A stretch of 41,924 nt of DNA, from contig NZ_JAJAUZ010000060.1 of assembly GCF_020532645.1 (NCBI RefSeq), positions 1 to 41,924 on the forward strand, given 5' to 3'. The position numbers and the translations under genes are program-made. This DNA comes from Streptomyces bambusae. GTDB lineage: Bacteria > Actinomycetota > Actinomycetes > Streptomycetales > Streptomycetaceae. Numbering within the stretch: position 1 is the stretch's first letter; each line of letters starts with the position of its first letter. The notes below the pieces were generated by a model, which was not told the origin of the DNA, did no database searches, and saw only the letters and a program-made list of their open reading frames with translations. Positions 33,207 through 41,720 of the stretch are shown one piece after another.

Positions 33207-36200
33207 ATGGAGTTCCGGCTGCTCGGCCCGGTCGAGGTGTGGAGCGACGGAGAGCGCGTGACACTGGGCGGCCCCAAACCGCGCGCCCTGCTCGCCGTCC
33301 TGCTCCTCGCCCACGGCCGGGTGCTCTCGATGGACCGCCTGGTCGACCAGGTGTGGAGCGAGGACCCGCCGCCGACCGCCCGCGCCCTCATCCAGTCGTA
33401 CGTGTCGTCCCTGCGCCGCGCCCTGGGCGGGCAGATGCTGGAGACCCGCCCGCCCGGGTACGTCCTCCACCTGCCGCCGGACTCCCTGGACCTCGCCCGG
33501 TTCGAGTGGCTGACCGGCCAGGGCCGCAAAGCACTGGCCGAGGACGACCCCGAACGCGCCGCAGGCCTCCTGCGCACCGCTCTGAACCTGTGGCGCGGCG
33601 CCCCCCTCGGGGGGATCGGCGAGGCACTCAGGATGGACGCCCACCGGCTGGACGAGCTGCGCCTGGCCGCGCTGGAAGACCGGGCGGCCGCCGATCTGGC
33701 CCTCGACCGGACGGCCGAACTCCTCAGCGAACTGCCCACGTTGCTCGCCGACGCCCCGCTGCGCGAGCGACTGCGCGGCCACCTGATCACGGCGCTCTAC
33801 CGGGTCGGCCGGCAGGCGGACGCACTGGCCACCTACCACGAGGGCCGCCGCCTCCTGGCCGACGAACTCGGCGTCGACCCCTCGCCCGAACTCCGCCGTC
33901 TGTACGAGTCGATCATCCGCGCCGACGAGCCTGGCACCCCACCGGAACGGCCCGCCCCGGAGGCCGAGCCCGTACCGGAGCCGCCGGCTGCTGCCGTACC
34001 CGTCCCCACCCCCGCCCAGCTCCCGCCGTCCGTATCCGACTTCGTCGGCCGCGACGACGCCCTCGGCACGCTCGTCGAAGGGCTCACCACCGCCGGCCGT
34101 CCCGTCTGGCTCGTCTCGGGCACCGGCGGCGTCGGCAAGTCCACCCTGGCCGTACAGGCCGCACACCGGGCGGCCGAGGCCTACCCCGACGGGCAGCTCT
34201 ACGCCCACCTGCGCGGCGCCGGCGGGCCCCAGGCCGGACCCGGCGAGGTGATCGGCGGCTTCCTCCGGGCCCTCGGCGTACCCGACGGCGCGGTCCCCGA
34301 CCGGCTGGAGGACCGCGTCAGCCAGTTCCGCAGCCTGGTCAGCGGCCGCCGCATGCTCCTCGTCCTGGACGACGCCGGCGACGAGGCCCAGGTGCGGCCG
34401 CTGCTGCCCGGCACCCCCACCTGCGCAGTCCTCCTCACCAGCCGCAACCGGCTGGCCGGGCTCGACGCCGTGGCCCGCATCGAACTGGACGTGCTGTCAG
34501 GGCCCGCCGCAGTGGACCTCCTGGCCCGGATCGTCGGCCCGGAACGGGTCGCCGCCGAGCCGGACGCCGCCGCCGCGGTGGTCAGGATGTGCGGTCACCT
34601 GCCGCTGGCCGTCCGCGTGGCGGGCGCCCGGCTCGCCATTCGCCGGCACTGGACGCCGGCCACCCTGCAGACGCGGCTGGCCGACGAGCGGCGCAGGCTG
34701 GACGAGTTGCGCGTCGGCGACCTGGAGGTCCGGGCGACCTTCGCCCTCAGCTTCCGCGCCCTGGACGACCCGGCGCGCACGGCCTTCGCCCGGCTGGGTC
34801 TGCTCGGCTTGCCGGACTTCCCCTGCTGGGTGCTCCAAGCCCTGCTCGGCGTGCCGGAGGAGGAGGCCGAGGAGGCCGGTGAGGGGCTGGTGGACGCCCA
34901 GCTCCTCGAGGTCCTCGGCTGCGACGCGGCCGGCCGCCCCCGCTACCGCATGCACGACCTGCTCCGCGTGTACGCGGCCGAACAGGCCGACGCAGCCGGG
35001 CCGCCCGCAGAGCGGGCCGCCGCACTGGAACGGGTGGTGAACACCTGGCTCTGGCTCCTCACACGGACCGAGGCCGCCCGGGCCGCCGTGACCGTACCGG
35101 CTCCGGCCGCAGGCGCGCACGCCCTGCCGCCGGAGCCCGGAGCAGCGGTGGCGGCGGCAGACGCCGCGGCCGCCGATCCCGTCGCCTGGTTCGCCGTGGA
35201 GGAGCCCGCCCTGTGCGCCACCGTGGACCGGGCCGCCGGGCTCGACCTCGACGAGGCCGCCTGCGCCCTGGCCACCGCACTGGCCGGCTCCGCCTTCGCC
35301 ATCGGCAACCGCTTCCGGCAGTGGCACCGCGCGCACACCACCGCCCTCGCCGCCGCCCGCCGGGCCGGCAACCTCGCCGGCCAGGCCACCCTGCTCGCCG
35401 GTCTCGGAAGGCTCCGGTACGAAGAGGACCGGTACGCCGACGCCGAAGGCCACTTCGAGCAGGCCCTCCCGCTGTTCGAGTCGGCGGGCGACTCCCGGGG
35501 CGTCGCCGAGGCCCTGGCGGGCCTCGGTGCGGTCAACCGGGAGCGCGGCCGGTTCGAGCCCGCCCTCGACCAGCTCACCCGCGCCCTCACCGGCTTCCGG
35601 GGCCTCGTCGACCACGCCGGCATCGGGTACACGGCCCGCCTCGCCGCATCCGTCCACCTCGAACGGGGCGACCACGACGCCGTGCCCGGCCTGCTCGGCG
35701 AATCCCTCGAGGCCTACCGCCGGATCGGCAGCGTCCGCGGCGAGGCCCTGGCCCTGCGCACGGCGGGCCTGGCCCGGCGGGCCGTCGGCGACCACACCAC
35801 CGCGGCGGACCTCTGCACCCGGGCGGCCGCCCTGTGCCGTTCCCTCGGCGACGTCCTCATGGCCGCGTACGCCGACCAGGCGGCCGCCAAGGCGCGGATC
35901 CGGCTCGGCGAGACCGACGGGCTGCGGGCGCAGCTGGCCGACGCCCTCCAGGTGTGCCGCGACCACACCGACCCGTTCGGCGAGGGCCTCGTCCTGCGCA
36001 CCCTCGGCGAACTCTCCTTGACCGAAGGCCGCTTGGACGATGCGGACTGCCGGCTCGGCGCCGCCGTGGACATCTGGGAGGCCCTGGGGCTGCCGCTGTT
36101 CTGCGCCCGGGCCCGGCGCGACCTCGCGGCCGTACGGGAAGCCGCCGGCGACGCCCCGGGCGCCACCGCCCTGCGGGCCGCCGCCCGGCAGGTCTTCGCC

Positions 36201-36239
36201 GCGTACGGGTCCCGCGAGCACCGCGAACTGTCCGGGTGA
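33207..36239 (+). CDS. AfsR-like SARP regulator (BTAD, NB-ARC, TPR)
   Basis: A 1010-residue pathway regulator. Residues 1-90 form the OmpR-type winged helix of SARPs (FRLLGPVEVWSDGERVTLGGPKPRALLAVLLL... LIQSYVSSLRRAL... GYVLHLPPDSLDLARF); 98-245 the BTAD domain (ALYRVGRQADALATYHEGRRLLADELGVDPSPELRRLYESII); a Pro-rich linker; an NB-ARC ATPase with P-loop GTGGVGKST near residue 308 and LLVLDDAGD; then TPR-type helices from about 700 to the end. SARPs bind heptamer direct repeats about 11 bp apart. GGAG (33197-33200) abuts ATG 33201 but is 6 nt before ATG 33207, so I start there. Four such repeats lie immediately after its stop codon, in front of the CHAP protein gene. Confidence 0.94.
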   Translation: MEFRLLGPVEVWSDGERVTLGGPKPRALLAVLLLAHGRVLSMDRLVDQVWSEDPPPTARALIQSYVSSLRRALGGQMLETRPPGYVLHLPPDSLDLARFEWLTGQGRKALAEDDPERAAGLLRTALNLWRGAPLGGIGEALRMDAHRLDELRLAALEDRAAADLALDRTAELLSELPTLLADAPLRERLRGHLITALYRVGRQADALATYHEGRRLLADELGVDPSPELRRLYESIIRADEPGTPPERPAPEAEPVPEPPAAAVPVPTPAQLPPSVSDFVGRDDALGTLVEGLTTAGRPVWLVSGTGGVGKSTLAVQAAHRAAEAYPDGQLYAHLRGAGGPQAGPGEVIGGFLRALGVPDGAVPDRLEDRVSQFRSLVSGRRMLLVLDDAGDEAQVRPLLPGTPTCAVLLTSRNRLAGLDAVARIELDVLSGPAAVDLLARIVGPERVAAEPDAAAAVVRMCGHLPLAVRVAGARLAIRRHWTPATLQTRLADERRRLDELRVGDLEVRATFALSFRALDDPARTAFARLGLLGLPDFPCWVLQALLGVPEEEAEEAGEGLVDAQLLEVLGCDAAGRPRYRMHDLLRVYAAEQADAAGPPAERAAALERVVNTWLWLLTRTEAARAAVTVPAPAAGAHALPPEPGAAVAAADAAAADPVAWFAVEEPALCATVDRAAGLDLDEAACALATALAGSAFAIGNRFRQWHRAHTTALAAARRAGNLAGQATLLAGLGRLRYEEDRYADAEGHFEQALPLFESAGDSRGVAEALAGLGAVNRERGRFEPALDQLTRALTGFRGLVDHAGIGYTARLAASVHLERGDHDAVPGLLGESLEAYRRIGSVRGEALALRTAGLARRAVGDHTTAADLCTRAAALCRSLGDVLMAAYADQAAAKARIRLGETDGLRAQLADALQVCRDHTDPFGEGLVLRTLGELSLTEGRLDDADCRLGAAVDIWEALGLPLFCARARRDLAAVREAAGDAPGATALRAAARQVFAAYGSREHRELSG

Positions 36240-36244
36240 GGAGC

Positions 36245-36311
36245 CTTGCAGCGCACTCACAGCCGCCTTGCACGGCCCTTGCAGGGGACTTGCAGCACGT
36301 CCCGCGAATCT
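36245..36311 (+). promoter_or_regulatory. SARP-type direct-repeat boxes and promoter
   Basis: CTTGCA occurs at 36245-36250, 36267-36272, 36278-36283 and 36289-36294: intervals of 22, 11 and 11 bases, all on one face of the helix. Three of four continue as CTTGCAG. A possible -10, GAATCT (36306-36311), starts 11 bases after the last box, close to the spacing known for SARP sites. The first box is 5 bases after the SARP stop codon; the CHAP gene starts at 36358. The likely binder is the SARP encoded next door. Confidence 0.8.
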
Positions 36312-36357
36312 CTCTCCAACGGGCCGGACACCGCGGCCCACCCGAGAGGAGCCCACC

Positions 36358-37662
36358 ATGAAGTCCACCCTGTTCCGCCGCGCCGCCGCCACCGTCCTCG
36401 GCATGTCCCTGGCCGCCGGCCTGTCGGTCCTCGCGGCCGCGCCCGCCCAGGCGGCCACAGGCTCGGACATCGCCCGGATCGCCCTCCAGGAGGCGGAGGC
36501 GAGCCACGGCTGCTCGTACTACGGCAGCTGCCCGGGCGGCGGCTGGTGCGCCGTGTTCGCCACCTGGGTCTGGCGGCAGGCCGGCGTGACCGACCTGGGC
36601 GGCCTGAGCATCAGCGCCCGCGACTTCTACAACTACGGCCAGCAGCGCGGCACCCTCGACCACGTGCCGGACGTCGGAGACGCGGTCGTCTACAACTACA
36701 GCGCGGCCGGCAACTGGGCCGACCACGTGAACATCGTCGTGAAGGTCGAGGGCGACATGGTCACCACGGTCGGCGGCAACGAGAGCAACAGCGTGCAGGA
36801 GACCACCTGGAACTGGCGCCGGGGCTACAACACCGGCGGCCAGTACGCCAGTGCCTACATCGCCCCGGCCGGCCTGACCGCCTCCCCGCCGTCGTCCAAG
36901 CTCGCCGGCGTGGGCGACGTCTTCGGCAACGGCCGTGAGAGCTTCGTCCAGGTCAAGGGCGACCAGGCGATCCTGTTCTACGGCAACGGCACGGGCTCCT
37001 ACGCGAGTTCGATCTCGCTCGGCTACGGCTGGTCGAACACGGCGGCGATCACCGGTGTCGGCAACTTCGGCGGCAAGGGCGGCCGGGGTCTGCTCCAGCT
37101 CCGCAAGGACGGCTCGCTGTGGCTGTACGACATCGTCAACAACGGCGGCTATGCCGACCTCGCCGGACCGGGCGTCCGCGTCGACGCGGGCTTCGCCGGC
37201 ACCACCGCCATCGCCGGCGTGGGCGACGTCTTCGGCAACGGCCGTGAGAGCTTCGTCCAGGTCAAGGGCGACCAGGCGATCCTGTTCTACGGCAACGGCA
37301 CGGGCTCCTACGCGAGTTCGATATCCCTCGGCTACGGCTGGTCGAACACGGCGGCGATCACCGGTGTCGGCAACTTCGACGGCAAGGGCGCCCGCGGCAT
37401 GCTCCAGCTCCGCAAGGACGGCTCGCTGTGGCTCTACGACATCGTCAACAACGGCGGCTATGCCGACCTCGCCGGACCGGGCGTCCGCGTCGACGCGGGC
37501 TTCGCCGGCACCACCGGCATCGCCGGCGTCGGCAACTTCGACGGTGTTCCCGGCACGGACTTCCTCTTCGTCAAGTCCGCCGACAACTCCCTGAACCTGG
37601 CCAGCGGCAACGGCACCGGCTCCTACCGCTCGCTGTCCCGCGTGACCACCGGCTGGGAGTGA
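36358..37662 (+). CDS. Secreted CHAP-domain protein with near-identical repeats
   Basis: A 434-residue exported protein. Signal peptide 1-33 (MKSTLFRRAAATVLGMSLAAGLSVLAAAPAQA). Residues 35-170 form a CHAP/NlpC-like cysteine hydrolase domain: GGGWCAVFATWVWRQAG has the catalytic Cys and WADHVNIVVKV the His, so a wall amidase or endopeptidase role is likely. Then come two 103-residue repeats (AGVGDVFGNGRESFVQVKGDQ... to ...AGFAGTT) and a partial third (AGVGNFDGVPGTDFLFVKS), with the look of a beta-propeller or FG-GAP-like binding domain, probably for a glycan. GAGAGGAG (36344-36351) precedes ATG 36358. Promoter has SARP boxes. Confidence 0.88.
   Translation: MKSTLFRRAAATVLGMSLAAGLSVLAAAPAQAATGSDIARIALQEAEASHGCSYYGSCPGGGWCAVFATWVWRQAGVTDLGGLSISARDFYNYGQQRGTLDHVPDVGDAVVYNYSAAGNWADHVNIVVKVEGDMVTTVGGNESNSVQETTWNWRRGYNTGGQYASAYIAPAGLTASPPSSKLAGVGDVFGNGRESFVQVKGDQAILFYGNGTGSYASSISLGYGWSNTAAITGVGNFGGKGGRGLLQLRKDGSLWLYDIVNNGGYADLAGPGVRVDAGFAGTTAIAGVGDVFGNGRESFVQVKGDQAILFYGNGTGSYASSISLGYGWSNTAAITGVGNFDGKGARGMLQLRKDGSLWLYDIVNNGGYADLAGPGVRVDAGFAGTTGIAGVGNFDGVPGTDFLFVKSADNSLNLASGNGTGSYRSLSRVTTGWE
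36904..37521 (+). repeat. 309-bp tandem duplication inside the CHAP gene
   Basis: 36904-37212 and 37213-37521 are direct copies of exactly 103 codons with about nine differences counted by eye (about 97 % identity), clustered in two short patches. The reading frame is preserved. Confidence 0.93.
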
Positions 37663-37673
37663 CCCCCCCCACG

Positions 37674-37705
37674 CCGCCCCCGGCCCTCCAAAGGGCCGGG
37701 GGCGG
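37674..37705. terminator. Hairpin terminator
   Basis: CCGCCCCCGGCCC (37674-37686) pairs perfectly with 37693-37705 around TCCAAA. It starts 12 bases after the CHAP stop codon and ends 18 bases from the converging redoxin remnant. Confidence 0.85.
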
Positions 37706-37722
37706 TCGTGCGTACTCCCGTC

Positions 37723-38524
37723 TCAGTGCTCGCGCAGCCAGTCGAGCACCTGCCCGGCGTGCGCGTCCGGCGGGAAGACGGGGTAGAAGACGTGCTCCAC
37801 CACGCCGTCCCGGACGATCAGGGTGATCCGCTTGAACAGCCGGCCGCCCTGCCAGTCGAACGTGGGCAGCCCGAGGACGTCGGCCAGCCGCAGCCCCGGG
37901 TCCGACAGCATGGCGAACGGCAGCCGCAGCCGCTCCACCACCTCCCGCTGGTAGCCGGTGGGCTGACCGGACGTACAGCACCGCACGGCCCGGGCCGAAG
38001 GCGTCGAGGCGGACCGTGCCGCCTGCCGTCGAGCCCAGGGCGAGGGCCGGCAGCGCCGCCCCCGGCAGGTGGGCTGCGGCCCCTTCGTCGACGGGCACCG
38101 GCAGCCCGGCCGGCAGCCGGGTCAGGTCGTGCCCCGGCCCGCCCGCCGCAGACGGTACGGCGGCACTCCCGCGGTAGGCGGGGGCCCGGAGCTGTGCGGT
38201 CAGCGCCGCCCGGCGGGCCGCGAGCACGTCGATCCGCCGGCTCAGGTCGTCGATGGCCTCGCGGTACCCGGTCAGCGACGCCGGACAGTCGTCCCCGCGC
38301 TCGCCCCCGGTGGCCAGGCACTCCAGGAACGGCCGGGTCCGCTCCACCCGTATGCCCAGCGCGCCGAGCGTCCGGATCTCACGCACCAGCCGGACGTCCC
38401 GGTCGGTGTAGTCGCGGTACCCGTTGGCCAGCCGGCCCGGCGACACCAGGCCCAGTGACTCGTAATACCGCACCGCCTTGACGGTCACCTGCGCCCGCCG
38501 GGCCAGCTCCCCGATCAGCACCAC
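37723..38524 (-). pseudogene. MerR-redoxin fusion gene, broken by internal deletion
   Basis: From GTG 38524 (RBS GGAGG upstream) residues 1-120 form a MerR regulator: VLIGELARRAQVTVKAVRYYESLGLVSPGRLANGYRDYTDRDVRLVREI plus dimerisation helix. A linker and the start of a redoxin domain follow (HLPGAALPALALGSTAGGTVRLDAFGPGRAVLYV). At about 37970 the frame shifts: the expected continuation SGQPTGYQREVVERLRLPFAMLSDPGLRLADVLGLPTF...VVEHVFYPVFPPDAHAGQVLDWLREH is in another frame to 37723. About 50 residues that carry the peroxidatic Cys in intact relatives are missing at the junction. The MerR half may still be made as a truncated regulator. Confidence 0.78.
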
Positions 38525-38594
38525 GCCACCTCCTGCTCGCTGTTTCCGCAGGTCACGCTAGACCTTGCCCCCAGGGTCAAGGTCAACAGGCGGC

Positions 38595-39530
38595 CTACAC
38601 CCGGGGCGCGACCCGGCGCCCGGACGCGGCACGCACGGGAGCGGCCGCGGTCCTGCCCGGCCGCAGGCCGACCGCGAGCCCCGCCAGCACCAGCCCCATG
38701 CCCAGCCACACCGGCAGCCGCGGCACGCTGCCGTCCGCGGCGGTCCCGGCCAGCACCGCGGCCACGGGGGCGACCCCACTGAGCAGCCCGGCCCGCGCGG
38801 ATCCCACCCGGGACACCGTGAAGTACCACAGCACGAACGCCACCGCGGTCACCAGCACCGCCAGGTACGCCATCGCCGCCCACGCCGGGCCGTCCAGCCG
38901 GGCCGCGGCCGTCGGACCCTCGACCACGACCCCGAGCACCGCCAGCAGCACCGCGCCCATCCACACCGAGTGCAGCGACACCCCCCACGGCCCGTGCTCC
39001 CGCAGCACCGGCACCGCCAGCAGCGTGAACGCCGCCTCGCAGGCCAGCGCCACCGCCGCCCACACCACCCCCTCGGCGTCCGCCCGGCCCGTCCCCTGCA
39101 CCATCACGGCGCCCGCCACCACCACGGGCGCCGCGAGCAGCACCCGCCCGCCCGGCCGCTGCCGCTCCCACAGCGGCCCCACCACGCCCAGGACCAGCGG
39201 CACGCAGGCCACGGCGACGGCGATCACGGCCGGCTCGGCGTGCGCGACCCCGCGTACGACGGCCACGTTGAACAGCGCCAGCCCACTCGCCGCGATCCCC
39301 CCGAGCCACAGCCAGGCCCGCCCCCGCGGCCGGTGCACCGGGATCCGCAGCGCCTTGGCCAGGGCGAACAGTACGAGCGCGGCGGCCGCGTACCGGATCG
39401 CCTGTGCGGTCAGCAGCGGCGCCCCGACCAGCGCCCGCGACACGGTCACGCTCGCCCCCACCAGAGCCATGCCCGCGAACCCCGGCCCCAGGGTGCGCAC
39501 GGCGTCGTACCTGTCATTCGACGTCTTCAT
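38595..39530 (-). CDS. EamA-family (DMT) transporter
   Basis: A 311-residue membrane protein with about ten hydrophobic segments in two EamA halves (SVTVSRALVGAPLLTAQAIRYAAAALVLFALAKAL in the first; EAAFTLLAVPVLREHGPWG..., AYLAVLVTAVAFVLWYFTVSRVGSARAGLLSGVAPVAAVLAG in the second). Such proteins export metabolites or amino acids. ATG 39530 lies close to the divergent MocR gene, and a -10-like CAATAC with -35-like TTGTTT 17 nt upstream overlaps the MocR operator. Confidence 0.93.
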   Translation of the reverse strand: MKTSNDRYDAVRTLGPGFAGMALVGASVTVSRALVGAPLLTAQAIRYAAAALVLFALAKALRIPVHRPRGRAWLWLGGIAASGLALFNVAVVRGVAHAEPAVIAVAVACVPLVLGVVGPLWERQRPGGRVLLAAPVVVAGAVMVQGTGRADAEGVVWAAVALACEAAFTLLAVPVLREHGPWGVSLHSVWMGAVLLAVLGVVVEGPTAAARLDGPAWAAMAYLAVLVTAVAFVLWYFTVSRVGSARAGLLSGVAPVAAVLAGTAADGSVPRLPVWLGMGLVLAGLAVGLRPGRTAAAPVRAASGRRVAPRV

Positions 39531-39551
39531 GCCCTTCAGCGTGGGGGAGTA

Positions 39552-39598
39552 TTGGACCCATGAGCAGGTCCAAACAAGGCTCGGCAGAGAGGTCCAAA
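39552..39598. promoter_or_regulatory. Operator between EamA and MocR genes
   Basis: TTGGACC (39552-39558) and GGTCCAA (39567-39573) form an inverted repeat with an 8-base spacer; a second GGTCCAAA lies at 39591-39598, 24 bases on from the first in the same orientation. This mixed inverted/direct layout fits MocR/GabR regulators, and the sites overlap the predicted EamA promoter. Confidence 0.65.
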
Positions 39599-39601
39599 GC
39601 G

Positions 39602-41155
39602 ATGGATCCCGACCAGCGGGACGCCGGCGGACGGGCGGCCGGCTCCGACTTCCTCCAGCTCGACATCGCCCAGGCACCTCCCGGCCGGCGCACCGACTGG
39701 CTCACGGACCGGCTCCGCACCGCCATCGCGGACGGCACCCTGCCCCTCGGCAGCCGCCTCCCGCCCACCCGGGTCCTGGCGGCCGACCTGCACGTCTCCC
39801 GCGGCCTGGTCACCGAGGCCTACCAACGCCTCACCGAATCCGGACATCTCGCCACCCGCGGCCGCCACGGCACGATCGTGGTGGCCGCCCCCGTCGCCCC
39901 GGCCACCGACCCGATCCCGGCCGCCACCCCGCCGCCGTCCCCGCCGGCCACCCGTAGCGGTGCCCGGACGGCCGCCATCCGCACCCCCTTCGCGGGCCCC
40001 CCGAGCGACGGCGTCGTCGACTCCCTGCGCACCGTGCCCTGCCGCTTCGACCTCAGCCCCGGCGTCCCCGACCTCGCCGCGTTCCCCCGTACCGCCTGGC
40101 TGCGCGCCGAACGGGCCGTCCTCGACGGAGTCGCCCCCGGCGACCTCGGCTACGGCGACCCGCAGGGCGCCCTCGTCCTGCGCCGGGCGGTGGCCGGCTG
40201 GCTCGCCCGCAACCGCGGCATCCGGGCCGACCCCGCGGAGGTCGTCATCGTCGCGGGCGTGGCCCAGGCGATCGCCCTGCTCGGCGGGCTGCTCCGGGAG
40301 GACGGCATCGACCGGCTGGCCGTGGAGGACCCGGGCTCGCTCGGGGCCCGCCAGCAGCTCGCGTACGGGAAGCTCACCACGGTCCCCGTGCCGGTCGACG
40401 CCGGCGGGCTTCGCGTCGACGCCCTGCGTGCGAGCGGCGTCCGCGTCGTCGTGACCACCCCGGCCCACCAGTTCCCCACCGGCGTCGTCCTCGACGGGGA
40501 ACGCCGCCGGGACCTGCTGGCCTGGGCGGGGGAGGGAGGCCTGATCATCGAGGACGACTACGACGCCGAGCACCGCTACGACCGCCCCGCCGTCCCCGCC
40601 CTGCGCGCGATGCTGCCCGAGCGGATCTGTCACACGGGCAGCGTCTCCAAGCTGCTCGCCCCCGCCCTGCGCGTGGGCTGGCTCCTCGTCCCGCAGACCC
40701 TGCGCGAACGCGTGATCGCAGCCAAGCGCTACACCGACCTGGGCAACGCCGTCCTGCCCCAGCTGGTCCTCGCCCACCTCATGGACTCCGGCGACCTGGA
40801 ACGCCACCTGAGGTTCGTCCGCCGGCGCCACCAGCGCCGCCGGGACGCGATGCTCGACGCGATCCGCACCCGCCTGCCCGGTGCCACCGTCCACGGCGCG
40901 GCCGCGGGCCTGCACCTCACGGTGACCTTCGACGCCGCCTTCCCGGACACGGCCCTGGCCGAGGCCGCCCTGGACGCGGGCGTCAAGGTCCACCCCCTGT
41001 CCTGGCACCGCATCCGGCCCGGCCCCCCGGGACTGGTCCTCGGCTACGCCGCCACCGCCCCGGCCCACCTCGCCGAAGCCGTCGGAGTCCTCGCCGCCGC
41101 CCTCGGCGGCCTGACCGGCTCCGGCCGCGTCCCGCCCCACGGCACCGGCACGTAG
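39602..41155 (+). CDS. MocR/PdxR-type GntR regulator with aminotransferase domain
   Basis: A 517-residue regulator: GntR winged helix at residues 25-90 (TDWLTDRLRTAIADGTLPLGSRLPPTRVLAADLHVSRGLVTEAYQRLTESGHL), Pro-rich linker, then a fold-type I PLP domain with SPGVPDLAAFPRTAWLRA, DDYDAEHRY (pyridine-N Asp) and the PLP lysine in TGSVSKLLAPALRVGW. GAGAGG (39587-39592) is about 9 nt before ATG 39602; the upstream ATG 39560 would put the operator inside the gene and lacks an RBS, so I use 39602. It likely regulates the divergent EamA exporter and itself. Confidence 0.92.
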   Translation: MDPDQRDAGGRAAGSDFLQLDIAQAPPGRRTDWLTDRLRTAIADGTLPLGSRLPPTRVLAADLHVSRGLVTEAYQRLTESGHLATRGRHGTIVVAAPVAPATDPIPAATPPPSPPATRSGARTAAIRTPFAGPPSDGVVDSLRTVPCRFDLSPGVPDLAAFPRTAWLRAERAVLDGVAPGDLGYGDPQGALVLRRAVAGWLARNRGIRADPAEVVIVAGVAQAIALLGGLLREDGIDRLAVEDPGSLGARQQLAYGKLTTVPVPVDAGGLRVDALRASGVRVVVTTPAHQFPTGVVLDGERRRDLLAWAGEGGLIIEDDYDAEHRYDRPAVPALRAMLPERICHTGSVSKLLAPALRVGWLLVPQTLRERVIAAKRYTDLGNAVLPQLVLAHLMDSGDLERHLRFVRRRHQRRRDAMLDAIRTRLPGATVHGAAAGLHLTVTFDAAFPDTALAEAALDAGVKVHPLSWHRIRPGPPGLVLGYAATAPAHLAEAVGVLAAALGGLTGSGRVPPHGTGT

Positions 41156-41183
41156 GGCGGGACGCGGCATGCGCCGCGGGTTC

Positions 41184-41720
41184 TCAGTACACGTGTCCCA
41201 CGTGCGCCAGAGCCTGCTTCAGCAGCACCCCCTGCCCGCCCGGCATCTCGCTCTCGACCGCCTGGGAGGCCGCCTCCTCGGGGCTGAACCAGACCAGGTC
41301 GAGGGCGTCCTGCCGGGGCCGGCAGTCACCGCTCACGGGCACGATGTAGGCGAGGGACACGGCGTGCTGGCGCGGATCGTGGTACGAACTGACGCCCGCG
41401 GTCGGGAAGTACTCGGCAACGGTGAACGGCTGCAGCGATGCGGGAACGCGCGGCAGCGCGACCGGACCGAGATCCTTCTCCAGATGCCGCAGCAGCGCGT
41501 CCCGCACCCGCTCGTGATAGAGGACCCGGCCGCTCACCAGCGTCCGGCTCACCGTCCCGTCCGGACCGATGCGCAGCAGCAGTCCGATGCTGACGACCTG
41601 GCCGCTGTCGTCCACCCGGACGGGGACCGCTTCTACGTACAGGATCGGCATCTGGGCCCGCGCTGTCTCCAGATCATCGGAGCTCAGCCAGCCGGGAGTG
41701 GTCTCGGTAGTGTCAGACAT
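41184..41720 (-). CDS. DUF4916 Nudix-like protein
   Basis: A 178-residue actinobacterial protein of the Nudix-like DUF4916 family. MSDTTETTPGWLSSDDLETARAQMPILYVEAVPVRVDDSGQVVSIGLLLRIGPDGTVSRTLVSGRVLYHERVRDALLRHLEKDLGPVALP-type sequence and SPEEAASQAV are recognisable. The canonical Nudix box (GX5EX7REUXEEXGU) is not intact, so hydrolase activity is uncertain. ATG 41720. It converges on the MocR gene. Confidence 0.87.
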   Translation of the reverse strand: MSDTTETTPGWLSSDDLETARAQMPILYVEAVPVRVDDSGQVVSIGLLLRIGPDGTVSRTLVSGRVLYHERVRDALLRHLEKDLGPVALPRVPASLQPFTVAEYFPTAGVSSYHDPRQHAVSLAYIVPVSGDCRPRQDALDLVWFSPEEAASQAVESEMPGGQGVLLKQALAHVGHVY

